From NCBI GenBank assembly GCA_014651175.1, contig BMWJ01000002.1, forward strand, positions 62,001 through 126,000: 64,000 nucleotides of DNA. The letters run 5' to 3'. Positions 50,137-59,222 of this stretch are shown here, one piece after another. Origin of the DNA: Streptomyces clavifer. GTDB lineage: Bacteria > Actinomycetota > Actinomycetes > Streptomycetales > Streptomycetaceae. Both the position numbers and the translations under genes were made by a program. The first letter of the stretch is position 1. Every line of letters starts with the position of its first letter. The notes beneath the pieces were generated by a model that ran no database searches, had not been told where the DNA came from, and was given only the letters and a program-made list of their open reading frames with translations.

Positions 50137-51788
50137 TTGAGGTCTCCCTTGTCCCACGCGTCGTCAGAGTCTTCGTCGTTCTTCGGCTCCTGCGGCACAC
50201 CGTTGACGGCCTGGGTGAAGGCCTCCAGCCAGAGTCCGGGCGGGGGCTCCTCGCCGCCGGGCCGTCCTCCGTTGGCCCCGTGGTGGCCGTTGTGCCCTCC
50301 GGCTGCGGGATCGGCGGCCGGGGCCGCGTGCTGCTGCGGGAGGTTGTGCGAACCGAGGGGGGCGCGACCGCGGCTGCGGCGCTGCGGCAGTCCGCCCTCC
50401 GTCCACTCGGTGACCACGATCTCGTCGTCGTCCATGGCGACCGGGACGGCGGGCCGGGAGGCCGGGCGGGCGGCGGCCCCGGGGGCGGCTGCCGGAGCGG
50501 GGGCTGCGGCCGACTGGACCGGACCGGTCGCGACGGGACGCGCCTTGCGCTTGCCGCGCGGTGGTACGACGTGCTGCAGCTGCGACATGTCGAGCGAGCT
50601 CTGGGGGCGCGAGGTGGCGCCGATGCCGTGCGCGATGCCGGGCGCGGGCCCGGTGGTGATCATGTCGCGGGGCACGATGAGCACGGCCCGGACACCGCCG
50701 TACGCGGACTGCCGTAGGGAGACCTGGAGTTGGTACATCCGGGAGAGCCGGCCCACGACGGCCATGCCGAGGCGAGGGGACTCACCCAGGTCGTTCATGT
50801 TGATGCCCGCCTGGGCCTGGGCGAGCATGTTCTCGGCCCGCGCGCGGGCCTCCTCGCTCAGGCTGACGCCGCCGTCCTCGATCTCGATGGCGATGCCGGT
50901 CTGCACCTCGACCGCGGTGACGTGCACCCGGGTCTGCGGCGGGGAGTAGCGGGTGGCGTTGTCGAGGAGCTCGGCGCAGGCGTGGATGAGCGGTTCGACC
51001 GCGGTGCCGACGATGGCGATCTTGGCGATCGAGTGCAGGTCGACGCGCTGGTACTCGAGGATCCGGGACATGGCACCGCGCAGCACGCTGAACAGCGGTA
51101 CGGCCTTGGGCCACTGACGGCTGGGGCGGGCTCCGCCGAGTACCGCGATGGAGTCGGCGAGCCGCCCGATGAGTGCCGTGCCGTGGTCGATGCGGAGCAG
51201 GTCGTCGAAGACCTCGGGGTTGCGCCCGTGGTGGTCCTCCATCTCCCGCAGCTCACTGGCCTGTCGGTGGACGATGGCCTGGACACGGCGGGCGACGCTG
51301 ACGAAGGCGCGCTGCGCGGAGTCACGCATCGCCTCTTCGTTGTCGATGATGTCGAGGATCTGGAGGACCAGGGCGCGTTGCGCCTTGGGGAGGTTGCGGT
51401 ACGACTCGTCGGCGTCGACCATGTCCCGCATCACCTCCTGCGGCGAGTTGCTCGCACGCAGCCGGCGGATCGCGGCGGGCAGCAGCTCCTTGGTCAGCCG
51501 TACGGTCTCCTGGTCGTGCGCCGCGATGCGGTGTTCCAGGTAGGCGATGCGCCGTTCGTACTCGGCGCGCTGGACGCGCGTCGCCCGGCTGCGGCGGTTG
51601 AGTGCGACGGCGAGCGTGGCGACCACGACGGTGGCGATCGCACCGCACCAGACGACTGCCGCCCGCGTGGCCCCGGCCACCGGCATCGCGCCGGCTGCCG
51701 TCGCCGCGGCCATCAGCACGACGGGCAACAGTGCGGCGCGGACTACGGGGATGTCTCTGCTTGTCGGCGGTGATTCAACACGAACCAT
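50133..51788 (-). CDS. cvnA: CvnA: sensor histidine kinase-like membrane protein of the conservon
   Basis: The 551-aa protein has two short N-terminal membrane segments (about 16-33 and 44-62) and a helical DHp-like region (HRQASELREMEDHHGRNPEVFDDLLRIDH). The HATPase domain shows N-box CAELLDNATRYSPP, EDGGVSL and LGMAVVGRLSRMYQL. The C-terminal tail of about 160 residues is Pro/Ala/Gly-rich and acidic at the end. The typical phosphoacceptor His is not obvious. It is the first gene of the operon; the upstream region is low-GC and holds its promoter. Confidence 0.93.
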   Translation of the reverse strand: MVRVESPPTSRDIPVVRAALLPVVLMAAATAAGAMPVAGATRAAVVWCGAIATVVVATLAVALNRRSRATRVQRAEYERRIAYLEHRIAAHDQETVRLTKELLPAAIRRLRASNSPQEVMRDMVDADESYRNLPKAQRALVLQILDIIDNEEAMRDSAQRAFVSVARRVQAIVHRQASELREMEDHHGRNPEVFDDLLRIDHGTALIGRLADSIAVLGGARPSRQWPKAVPLFSVLRGAMSRILEYQRVDLHSIAKIAIVGTAVEPLIHACAELLDNATRYSPPQTRVHVTAVEVQTGIAIEIEDGGVSLSEEARARAENMLAQAQAGINMNDLGESPRLGMAVVGRLSRMYQLQVSLRQSAYGGVRAVLIVPRDMITTGPAPGIAHGIGATSRPQSSLDMSQLQHVVPPRGKRKARPVATGPVQSAAAPAPAAAPGAAARPASRPAVPVAMDDDEIVVTEWTEGGLPQRRSRGRAPLGSHNLPQQHAAPAADPAAGGHNGHHGANGGRPGGEEPPPGLWLEAFTQAVNGVPQEPKNDEDSDDAWDKGDLK

Positions 51789-52220
51789 CTAAACCCTCTG
51801 GCGGTTGATTCGGGAGGTAGAAGCACTTGTGCGGACAGTTATGAACAAGTGCTCGAATTCATATCAACTCGACTTCACTGCGCGTGAGCCTAGCCAGATC
51901 AGAACAGTGCCTCGGCATATTCGCCCAACCCCCTGCGCGAGCACTCCGGCGGTAATACACTCACCAGTTTTCGCACTCACCGCTATGGAACGTACACAAG
52001 GAGTGACTCCCTGCTGGAATCGGTGGAATGCGGACCCTCGCGTCCCGCTGTACGGGACAATGCGCCGGGCGTTCACCTCTGCTTCCACCGGCAGGTTTCC
52101 AGCAAGGAGCCGAAAATTGACGAACAGGCGAGCGAAAATGCGTCACGCCTGCGAATTTATCTGCACCGCACAACGAGACAAGCGCACATGCGATCGAATC
52201 GGATCGAAAGGAGCAGATTC
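51789..52220. other. Intergenic region between the conservon and the IclR gene
   Basis: About 430 bases of comparatively AT-rich sequence, divergent between cvnA (leftward) and the IclR regulator (rightward). No ORF inside has convincing codon bias; it should carry both promoters. I saw no strong inverted repeat. Confidence 0.5.
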
Positions 52221-53024
52221 ATGATCGACGGACGGATGTACGGGGAGCCGGCGGTGGAGATGCCGGCGCGGGCCTACATCATCGAGTCTCTGGACACCGG
52301 TCTCCGGCTGATGCAGTTGTTCCTCACCCAGGACACACTCACGGTGAGCGAGGCCGCGCACCGGCTGGGGATCGGCCGGTCCACCGCGCACCGGGTCCTG
52401 AGCACGCTGGAGAGCCGGGGCTTCGCGGTGCGCGCCCCGTCGGGCCGGGGTTACGAGGCGGGGCCCGAGCTGCTGCTGCTCGGCCGCCCGGCAGGCTTCG
52501 ACGCGGAACTGCGCGCGCGGCTCGGGGCCGTCCTGGACGACGCCGTCCGGAGGACCGGGGAGACGGTGCAGAGCGCCGCGCTGATCGGTGGTCAGGTCGT
52601 CCTCACCGATGGCCGGGAGTCGGCGCACCCGGTGCGGGTGGCGGCGGACACGGGCCGGTCCCGTCCCGCACACGCGACAGCGGCCGGCAAGGTCCTGCTC
52701 GCGCGGCTGACGGCCGACCAGGTCTGCGCGCTCTATCCGCAGGAGCGGCTGACCGCGCTCACCCCGCACACCGTCGTCTCCCGGGCCGGGCTGCTGGCCG
52801 AGCTCGCGGAGGTCCGCGAGCTGGGCCGCGCCTTCAGCCGCGGCGAATGCGTACCGGGTCTCCACGCCGTCGCGGTGACCCTCACGGGCGCGAGCCGGCG
52901 CGACCGGCTCGCCCTGAGCGCGGCCTCCCCGGCCGACCGCGGCGACGACGCGGCACTGGCCGAGCGGGCGGAGCAGCTGCGCCAGTCGGCCGCACGGCTG
53001 ACGGCGCCCGCGGACCTTTCCTGA
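52221..53024 (+). CDS. IclR-family transcriptional regulator
   Basis: The 267-aa protein has the IclR winged helix at about 18-75 (LDTGLRLMQLFLTQDTLTVSEAAHRLGIGRSTAHRVLSTLESRGFAVR). The effector-binding half ends with the usual PLHA-like motif (RGECVPGLHAVAVTLTG). ATG 52221 is preceded by AAAGGAG; longer upstream frames have poor coding content. Adjacent genes (conservon, FUSC exporter) give no certain target. The ligand is unknown. Confidence 0.92.
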   Translation: MIDGRMYGEPAVEMPARAYIIESLDTGLRLMQLFLTQDTLTVSEAAHRLGIGRSTAHRVLSTLESRGFAVRAPSGRGYEAGPELLLLGRPAGFDAELRARLGAVLDDAVRRTGETVQSAALIGGQVVLTDGRESAHPVRVAADTGRSRPAHATAAGKVLLARLTADQVCALYPQERLTALTPHTVVSRAGLLAELAEVRELGRAFSRGECVPGLHAVAVTLTGASRRDRLALSAASPADRGDDAALAERAEQLRQSAARLTAPADLS

Positions 53025-53090
53025 CGGCGGACACCGGTCGCTCGCCGGCAGGCCCGGCCCGCCGTGTTCCGCAGCCCTCGGCGGCAGCCC

Positions 53091-53597
53091 TCAGCGCCGG
53101 GACCCGCCGAGGCGGCCCTCCAGATGGAGGAGGAGTGCGCTCAGCCGCCCGCTGAGCCCGTCGCGGGTCTCCTCGTCGAGCCCGGACAGCACGGAACGCT
53201 CGTAGGCCAGCTGCTCGGGCAGCAGACGGTCCACCAGTTCGCGGCCCTCGTCGGTCAGCCCGACATGGGCGACCCTGCGGTCCCGGACGTCGCTGCGGCG
53301 GCCGATCAGGCCGCTCTCCTGCAGCGCGCGGAGCCGTTTCGTGACCGCGGCGCCCGACGAGAAGGTCTCGCGGGCCAGCTCGCCGGGGGTGAGCTCACGG
53401 TCGTTGCGCCGCATCGCGCCGAGCAGGTCGAATTCGGCCCGGGTCAGTCCGGCGGCGCGCAGGGGGGCGTCCTCCGCCTGCTGGAGGAGCGCCGCGCAGC
53501 GGTTGATGCGGCCGATGAGCTCCATCGGTCCGGTGTCGAGCTCCGGGTTGACGGCATGCCACTGCCGGACCACCGAGGCCACGATGTCGTCGGTCAC
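53091..53597 (-). CDS. MarR-family regulator coupled to a FUSC exporter
   Basis: The 168-aa protein has a MarR winged helix (AAGLTRAEFDLLGAMRRNDRELTPGELARETFSSGAAVTKRLRALQESGLIGRRSDVRDRR) flanked by dimer helices. GTG 53597 overlaps the stop of the FUSC gene (GTGA); the longer frame upstream is antisense within that gene. It probably represses the exporter and itself through the CAGGT...ACCTG site ahead of the operon, with an aromatic or phenolic ligand as inducer, by family analogy. Confidence 0.9.
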   Translation of the reverse strand: MTDDIVASVVRQWHAVNPELDTGPMELIGRINRCAALLQQAEDAPLRAAGLTRAEFDLLGAMRRNDRELTPGELARETFSSGAAVTKRLRALQESGLIGRRSDVRDRRVAHVGLTDEGRELVDRLLPEQLAYERSVLSGLDEETRDGLSGRLSALLLHLEGRLGGSRR

Positions 53598-55297
53598 ACC
53601 GCTCCGTTCGCCGGGGGCAGGGTGATCAGTCCCTGCCGTTGTGCTGTCGCCGCGAGCGTACGGTGTCCTGCCTGTTCGGCGGCGAGCATGTCCTCCTCGG
53701 GCAGGGCGCGCTGCCACCACTCGCCCGCGGCGATGTCACTGGCGTCGCGCAGCTCGACGAGGGTCCAGGTCAGCCTCCTGCGCGCCGTCTCCAGCGCGAG
53801 GGGGTCGGCGGACGGGTCGGCGAGAAGCTGTTCGGCGCGACTGCGGGCCTCCCCCGTGGCGGCGAGGGCCCGTTCGACGCGACCGCCCGCCCGGCGGTTG
53901 GGTACGGCGATGGCGGCGAGCAGCCCGACGGCCGCACCCACCAGGGTGTCCAGGGCCCGGTCACTGATGAGCACCCCGGCGGGCTGGGCTCCGGCGAATT
54001 CCACGATCAGCAGGGCCATCGGGGTGACGGCGACGGAGCCGAGCCAGTAGTTCCGGGTGATCAGGGCCTCGGCGGCGAAGTTGAAGAACAGGACGCACAG
54101 GACGAGGGCGAGCGGGTCGAGCCGGGCGACCGGGATGACGGCGGCGAACACCACCACGCCGACGAGGTTGCCGAAGGTGCGCTGCAGGGCCCGGCTCCAG
54201 GACAGGGTGAGGTTGGGCTGGTAGACGGAGGCCGCGGTGACGATGGCCCAGTAGGGGTGGCCCACACCGAGGGCGGAGGACACGTAGCCGGCGAGGGCGC
54301 AGCCGATGAGGGTGCGCAGGGCGGTGGTCGGCACCGGGGAGCCGGGGGCCAGGGCGCGCAGGATCCTGTACCGCGCCTCGCGCCGCCCCCGCCTGGCCCG
54401 TTGCCCGGAGCGTTCCGCGTCGATGCCGAAGAGCTGCTCGACGGTGCCGGGTGCGGGAGGGGGGCCGGGTACGGGGCCGCGGGCCCGGGTCCGCGCCGCC
54501 CACGCGGTCAGCTGCCCGGCGTCGGCGCTGCCGACACCGCCGTCGGAGGAGGTTCCGGCGAGGGCCCGTTCGGCGTGGACCACGAGGCGTTCGAGTTCCC
54601 GGCGTACGGGGGTGGGCCGGCCGGCCGCGAGCAGGGACTGCCAGGCCGCCTGGACGGCGGCGGCCGCGGCGTGCCGGGTGCGGGGTCCGGGGTCGGCCAC
54701 GCAGGCCGCGGCGGCGTCGAGCGCGCGGGCGGTGGCACGGCGTTCGGGCCCTTCCCTGCGCCCCAGGGCGGGGCCGACGGTGACCAGCCAGGAGAAGGCG
54801 CCCGCCGCCAGGGCCAGCGCGAGGTGTCCGGGCACCTGGCCGGGCTCCTGCGGGGCGAAGAGCGCGGCCGAGGTGATGAAGGTGAAGATGACGTTGCCGG
54901 GCGGGCCGATGCGAGTGGCGTCGCAGAGAGTCCTCTGCGCGGCCGCGAGGACCGCGCCCACGGCGATCAGGACGGCGGTCGAGTCGGTGGCGGAGGCGGT
55001 GAACAGGGCGACGGCGAGGCCGGCGACCATGCCGAGGACGACGCCGACGACCGTGCGGGCCCGGCGGGCGTACGGCAGGTTGTGCCCGTAGAGCGCGCAG
55101 AGCGAACCCGCCATCGTGTACATCACGAGGTCGAGGCGGTCGATGGAGTAGAGCAGCAGATTCGGCACCGCGGAGGCGACGACGACGCTCAGCGCGGGCT
55201 TGAACCAGATCTCCGCAGGACTCTTCAGCCGCAGTGTGCCGGTGACCGGCAGCTTGTGGACGGATGACTTCCGGGATCGCACGGCTGTATCACTCAC
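53594..55297 (-). CDS. FUSC-family membrane protein (aromatic acid exporter-like)
   Basis: This 567-aa protein has two clusters of hydrophobic helices (about 35-180 and 335-460) separated by a cytoplasmic helical domain, the FUSC layout seen in p-hydroxybenzoic acid efflux proteins. Visible text includes HPYWAIVTAASVYQPNLTLSWSRALQRTFGNLVGV, a core FUSC motif. The GTG start at 55297 has only a weak ribosome site (TTGGGTG); the operator lies 14 bases upstream. It is the first of a two-gene operon with the MarR gene. Confidence 0.87.
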   Translation of the reverse strand: MSDTAVRSRKSSVHKLPVTGTLRLKSPAEIWFKPALSVVVASAVPNLLLYSIDRLDLVMYTMAGSLCALYGHNLPYARRARTVVGVVLGMVAGLAVALFTASATDSTAVLIAVGAVLAAAQRTLCDATRIGPPGNVIFTFITSAALFAPQEPGQVPGHLALALAAGAFSWLVTVGPALGRREGPERRATARALDAAAACVADPGPRTRHAAAAAVQAAWQSLLAAGRPTPVRRELERLVVHAERALAGTSSDGGVGSADAGQLTAWAARTRARGPVPGPPPAPGTVEQLFGIDAERSGQRARRGRREARYRILRALAPGSPVPTTALRTLIGCALAGYVSSALGVGHPYWAIVTAASVYQPNLTLSWSRALQRTFGNLVGVVVFAAVIPVARLDPLALVLCVLFFNFAAEALITRNYWLGSVAVTPMALLIVEFAGAQPAGVLISDRALDTLVGAAVGLLAAIAVPNRRAGGRVERALAATGEARSRAEQLLADPSADPLALETARRRLTWTLVELRDASDIAAGEWWQRALPEEDMLAAEQAGHRTLAATAQRQGLITLPPANGAV

Positions 55298-55310
55298 CCA
55301 ATTACGTTAG

Positions 55311-55325
55311 CAGGTATTACACCTG
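55311..55325. promoter_or_regulatory. Candidate MarR operator before the FUSC gene
   Basis: CAGGT-ATTAC-ACCTG is a perfect inverted repeat of 5-bp arms and 5-base spacer, lying 14 bases before the GTG start. Its size suits a MarR dimer, and the marR gene is in the same operon. Confidence 0.6.
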
Positions 55326-55448
55326 TAAAACATTTCTGGGAGCCCGCCGGAGGACGGCCGCTTCCGGTCGCCGCCGCCCCCGCACGGTCATAGCGTCTCC
55401 ACGACAGCGTAGGAACGCGTCGTGCGGCGCGCCTCGGGAGGATGCGGC

Positions 55449-56201
55449 ATGAAGCTCACGGAACCGGTACCCGGCGGCCCCTGCTGGGTCGAACTGAGCA
55501 CGTCGGACGTGCCCGGTGCCGCGGCGTTCTACGCCGCGCTCTTCGGGTGGCGGGCGGAGACCGACCCGCGGCCCGAGGCGGGTGGCTACACGATGGCGCG
55601 CCTCGGCGAGGACGCGGTCGCCGCACTGAGTCCCGTGTACCGCCCGGACCAGCGGTCCGCGTGGACGGTCTCCTTCGCCACGGAGGACGCGGACGCCGCG
55701 TCGGACACCGTCAGGTCGGCGGGAGGCACGCTGCTGATGGGCCCGATGGACGTGTTCGACCAGGGCAGGTTCGCGGTGGCCGCCGACCCTGCCGGTGCGG
55801 TGTTCTCGCTCTGGCAGCCCCGCGCCTTCGCGGGCGCCGGGCTCCTCGACGCTCCCGGGGCCCTGGGCTGGGCCGAGCTGCTCACCCCCGATCCGGAGGG
55901 CGCGCTCGCCTTCTACCCGGCCGTGTTCGACTGGACGGTCGACGCCACGGAGCGCTACACCCACTGGGGTGTGGACGGGGCCGAATTCGGCGGCATGAAG
56001 GCACTGGACGGCGAGGAGGAGCCGCAGACGCCGCCGCGCTGGGTGCCGTACTTCACGGTCGTCGACGTGGAGATCGCGGCCGCCACCGCGCTGGGAGCGG
56101 GCGGCCGGCCGCTCGTGCCGCCGAGGCACATCCCGGGCGGACCGTCCGTCGCCGTGCTCAGCGATCCGCAGGGGGCCGCCTTCGGCGTCCACGCCCCCTG
56201 A
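55449..56201 (+). CDS. Two-domain VOC family protein
   Basis: This 250-aa protein has two VOC modules (about 10-120 and 135-245) with CWVELSTSDVPGAAAFYAALFGW and LGWAELLTPDPEGALAFYPAVFDW as module openings and DPAGAVFSLW and DPQGAAFGVH as ends. ATG 55449 follows GGGAGGA; an upstream ATG at 55422 has no site. It is similar in plan to the protein encoded at 3373-4170. Metal-dependent binding or isomerase-like activity is likely; the substrate is unknown. Confidence 0.87.
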   Translation: MKLTEPVPGGPCWVELSTSDVPGAAAFYAALFGWRAETDPRPEAGGYTMARLGEDAVAALSPVYRPDQRSAWTVSFATEDADAASDTVRSAGGTLLMGPMDVFDQGRFAVAADPAGAVFSLWQPRAFAGAGLLDAPGALGWAELLTPDPEGALAFYPAVFDWTVDATERYTHWGVDGAEFGGMKALDGEEEPQTPPRWVPYFTVVDVEIAAATALGAGGRPLVPPRHIPGGPSVAVLSDPQGAAFGVHAP

Positions 56202-56394
56202 GCCGGCGGGTGTCGCGGCCCCCCTACGCGCGCATGCGCCGTTGGCCCGGTCGGCCGGCGGAGGGACACCTCCGGCGGGCCGGCGGCCGCTCGGAGCGGG
56301 GCCCACGGAGAGCGCGGGCTCTCACGGATCAGGGCCCCCACGGCGCAGGGCCCCGGAAGGGGAGCCCCGGACCGCGGCCCGCCGGGGCGAGGGC

Positions 56395-57252
56395 TCAGCC
56401 GAAGCCGCGTGCGTCCTGCTTGAGCGCGGTGTCCACGGTCAGCGCCGTTGCCACGACCAGGCTGAGCAGCGGCTCGGGGAGCTGGTAGTGGATCTGCAGT
56501 ACGTAGTTGTCCGCCGTGGTGAACATGGTCTTCGCGAGCCCCTCCCAGGTCTTGGTGATCCGGGCGATCTCGGCGTCGTTGTGGTCGACGATGGCGAAGT
56601 TCCAGGCGCGCCAGTTCTCCGCCTTGATCGCGCCGACCTTGCGGCCGTCGACCGTCATCGCAAAGTTGATCTTCCCGATGGCGTTCTGCTGGACGATCTC
56701 GCCGACGGGCCGCCCGTCCGGGCGCTGCACGACGACACGGGACTTGATGAACTTCGCCGGACGCGTCAGGAGCAGCTGCGGCTGCCCGTGGGCATCACGG
56801 ATCTCCAGCCGGTGCGTCAGGTACTGGTCGATGCTGGAGACGAATCTGAGGACCTTGCGCAGCGCGCTCTGGCCGACCTGGACGACCGAGCCGACGGTGA
56901 CGCCCTGCTGGTCGAAGACGCGGTATTCGTTGGTGAGCTCGACCAGCTTGGCCTTCTGGTTCACGACCAGGACCCGCTGGTCGAACAGCGACCCGGCACC
57001 GGGAGCGCCCTGCTGGGGCACCCCGTACCCGGGAACCACCTGCTGCGGGGCCGCCTGCGGCTGGGCCACCGCGGCCTGCGGCGCCGCGACGGGCTGGGCC
57101 GGAGCCTGCGCGGCAGCGGATTGCGCGGCGTCCCGACCCTGGGCCGGGTGGGTGTGCTCGGTCCACCGGGCGCCGTCCCAGTAGCGCAGCAGCTCGGGTG
57201 CGCCGTGGGGATCGGGATACCAGCCCGCAGGTATGTTCGATTGCGTGGTCAC
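56395..57252 (-). CDS. DUF2510 / phospholipid-scramblase-like protein
   Basis: This 285-aa protein begins with a DUF2510 motif (PAGWYPDPHGAPELLRYWDGARWTEH). A Gln/Ala/Pro-rich linker (about 40-80) follows, then a beta-rich LURP-one/scramblase-related domain at about 85-270 (LFDQRVLVVNQKAKLVELTNEYRVFD, NFAMTVDGRKVGAIKAENW). No transmembrane segment is obvious except a mild C-terminal hydrophobic stretch (LLSLVVATALTV). The role is unknown. It is divergent from the gene at 57.3 kb, which shares a 61-bp promoter gap. Confidence 0.85.
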   Translation of the reverse strand: MTTQSNIPAGWYPDPHGAPELLRYWDGARWTEHTHPAQGRDAAQSAAAQAPAQPVAAPQAAVAQPQAAPQQVVPGYGVPQQGAPGAGSLFDQRVLVVNQKAKLVELTNEYRVFDQQGVTVGSVVQVGQSALRKVLRFVSSIDQYLTHRLEIRDAHGQPQLLLTRPAKFIKSRVVVQRPDGRPVGEIVQQNAIGKINFAMTVDGRKVGAIKAENWRAWNFAIVDHNDAEIARITKTWEGLAKTMFTTADNYVLQIHYQLPEPLLSLVVATALTVDTALKQDARGFG

Positions 57253-57313
57253 CGAGGCACACTATCCTGCGAACCCGTGGGCCCATACTCATTGAATCTT
57301 CACTCACCGTACG

Positions 57314-57745
57314 ATGGCGGCGATGACCAGGCGGACTGAGCGGACGGACCGGAGACGGGGCGGATTCACCCCGGCTGTCGTGCTGGGCTGGCTGCTGGCC
57401 CTGGTGGCCGTGTTCTTCTGCTGCGCCCCTTCCGCCACGGCCGCGTCCGGCGGCGGAACCCCCGCCCCGCCCGCCGTCCGGGCCTTCACCCCGGTGCCCA
57501 CCGCAGTCGAGTCGGTCGTCAGGGCCGAGGCCCCGGGCGAGCGCGGCCCCGGCAGTTCCTGCCACGGCGCGACGAGCCACTCGACGCCCGTCGTGCTTCC
57601 GGGCCCTGCCGCTCCCGTCGCACTCCCCTGCACCTCGACGGTGACCCCGACGGCTCCACTCACCGGCGCCACCGCCATCCGCGGGCCCTCCAACGACGGC
57701 GTGGGTGCCGTCGATCATCTCCGTCTGCAGGTCCAACGGGTCTAG
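57314..57745 (+). CDS. Small membrane or secreted protein of unknown function
   Basis: This 143-aa product has a basic start, a hydrophobic helix (VVLGWLLALVAVFFCC, about 22-38) followed by APSATAASGGG, and a low-complexity Thr/Pro/Ala-rich outer part. ATG 57314 or ATG 57323 may be the start; neither has a good ribosome site, so a leaderless transcript is possible. Recognised only as a Streptomyces-style conserved hypothetical. It lies just before the DUF3105/DUF305 pair. Confidence 0.65.
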   Translation: MAAMTRRTERTDRRRGGFTPAVVLGWLLALVAVFFCCAPSATAASGGGTPAPPAVRAFTPVPTAVESVVRAEAPGERGPGSSCHGATSHSTPVVLPGPAAPVALPCTSTVTPTAPLTGATAIRGPSNDGVGAVDHLRLQVQRV

Positions 57746-57868
57746 AGGCCTCCGGGTCCGCTCCTCACCCCGCCGCGTCCGGCGCCGAGGGCGGCCTCTC
57801 CCATGCCCCTGTGCCCCCCGCATCGCGCGTGTCCCGCGCATGCGTTCCGCTGAACCCGAGGACCTGAC

Positions 57869-58519
57869 ATGGCTTCCGCCAAGAACCAGAACAGCCCTGC
57901 CGCCACGCGCCGCGCCAAGCTCGAGGAGGCCCGCCGCAAGGAACGGGCCATCGAGCGCCGAAGCCGCATCATCACCATCACGGCCGCCGTCCTCGTGGTC
58001 GCCGGGCTGGTCGCCGGGGGCGGCTATCTGATGTCCGCCGCCGACGAGCAGGACGCGGCCGAGGAACAGGCCAGGACCTCCCCCGTCACCGGCGAGAAGT
58101 CCTGGGACAAGCTGGAGCAGAACCACGTCCAGACCCCGGTCACCTACCCGATGAACCCGCCCGTCGGCGGCGACCACAACCCGGTGTGGATGAACTGCGA
58201 CGCCGACGTCTACACCGAGGCGATACCGAACGAGAACGCGGTCCACTCCCTGGAGCACGGCGCTGTCTGGGTCACGTACAACGACAAGGCGAAGGAGGCG
58301 GACGTCAAGGCGCTTTCGGAGCGGGTCTCCAAGACGCCCTACTCCCTGATGAGCCCGGTGGCCGACCAGAAGGACCCGCTGATGCTGAGCGCGTGGGGCA
58401 AGCAGCTCACGGTGAAGAGCGCCACCGACGCACGCGTCGCGCAGTTCTTCACCAAGTACGTCCAGGGCGCGCAGACCCCGGAGCCGGGTGCCGCCTGCAG
58501 CGGCGGGGTCGCCAAGTGA
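57869..58519 (+). CDS. DUF3105 membrane-anchored protein
   Basis: This 216-aa protein has a basic coiled N-terminus (LEEARRKERAIERRSR), one transmembrane helix (IITITAAVLVVAGLVAGGGYLM, about 34-56) and a DUF3105 domain (PVGGDHNPVWMNCDADVYTEAIPNENAVHSLEHGAVWVTY). The conserved His residues (GGDHN, HSLEHG) suggest metal binding. Its stop overlaps the DUF305 start (GTGA). The role is unknown; these domains recur together in actinobacteria. Confidence 0.9.
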   Translation: MASAKNQNSPAATRRAKLEEARRKERAIERRSRIITITAAVLVVAGLVAGGGYLMSAADEQDAAEEQARTSPVTGEKSWDKLEQNHVQTPVTYPMNPPVGGDHNPVWMNCDADVYTEAIPNENAVHSLEHGAVWVTYNDKAKEADVKALSERVSKTPYSLMSPVADQKDPLMLSAWGKQLTVKSATDARVAQFFTKYVQGAQTPEPGAACSGGVAK

Positions 58520-59166
58520 CCTCGTCCGTGCGCGCACCGCGTTCGATGGTGGTGGCCGGCGCCGTGGTGTTCCTCGTGGCGGTGGGACTCGTACTGGTGA
58601 TGGTCGTACGGCCGTCCTCGGCCTCGCCGTCCTCGGCCGGCTCCGGGGTCTCCGCGCCCTCGGAGGGCTCGGCCGACGTGGGGTTCGCCCGGGACATGTC
58701 GATCCACCATCAGCAGGCGGTGGAGATGGCCTTCATCGTCCGGGACCGCACGGACGACGAGGACGTCCGCAGGTTCGCGTACGACATCATCAACACCCAG
58801 GCCAATCAGCGCGGCATGATGCTCGGCTGGCTGGAGATCTGGGACAGGCCGAAGAGTTCCGACCGGCCGCCCATGGAGTGGATGGGGCACACCTTCACTC
58901 CCCGGTCCGACGGCTCCCTCATGCCGGGCATGGCCACCGACGAGCAGCTGGACCGGCTGCGGGCAGCCGAGGGCCGGGCGGCCGAGGTGCTCTTCCTCCG
59001 GCTGATGACCGTGCACCACCGCGCGGGTGCCGACATGGCGCAGGCGGCGGCCGGTGCGGCGGGCACGGACGAGATCCGGAATCTGGCGACGGGCATGGAC
59101 CGCGCCCAGGAGTCGGAGATCGCCCTCATGGCCGACATGCTGAAGGCCCGGGGCGCGAAACCCTGA
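58516..59166 (+). CDS. DUF305 membrane-anchored protein
   Basis: This 216-aa protein begins at a GTG that overlaps the DUF3105 stop. It has an N-terminal anchor (VVAGAVVFLVAVGLVLVMVV), a Ser/Ala linker, and two helical DUF305 repeats (FARDMSIHHQQAVEMAF and FLRLMTVHHRAGADMAQ). Such DUF305 domains are ferritin-like and His/Met-rich, with likely metal (copper) handling. Its coupling to DUF3105 suggests a joint envelope function. Confidence 0.9.
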   Translation: MTSSVRAPRSMVVAGAVVFLVAVGLVLVMVVRPSSASPSSAGSGVSAPSEGSADVGFARDMSIHHQQAVEMAFIVRDRTDDEDVRRFAYDIINTQANQRGMMLGWLEIWDRPKSSDRPPMEWMGHTFTPRSDGSLMPGMATDEQLDRLRAAEGRAAEVLFLRLMTVHHRAGADMAQAAAGAAGTDEIRNLATGMDRAQESEIALMADMLKARGAKP

Positions 59167-59187
59167 GCCGCCGGGGTGAACTGCCGT

Positions 59188-59222
59188 CCGGTCCCGGAGG
59201 TGCGCATCGCCTCCGGGACCGG
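59188..59222 (+). terminator. Terminator after the DUF305 gene
   Basis: A perfect 13-bp stem pairs 59188-59200 with 59210-59222 around a 9-base loop, 21 bases after the stop. Confidence 0.75.

Noticed and set aside
51805-52224. 139-codon ORF upstream of the IclR gene
   Set aside because: AT-richer codons with no third-position GC bias and no ribosome site; it runs into the IclR ribosome site.
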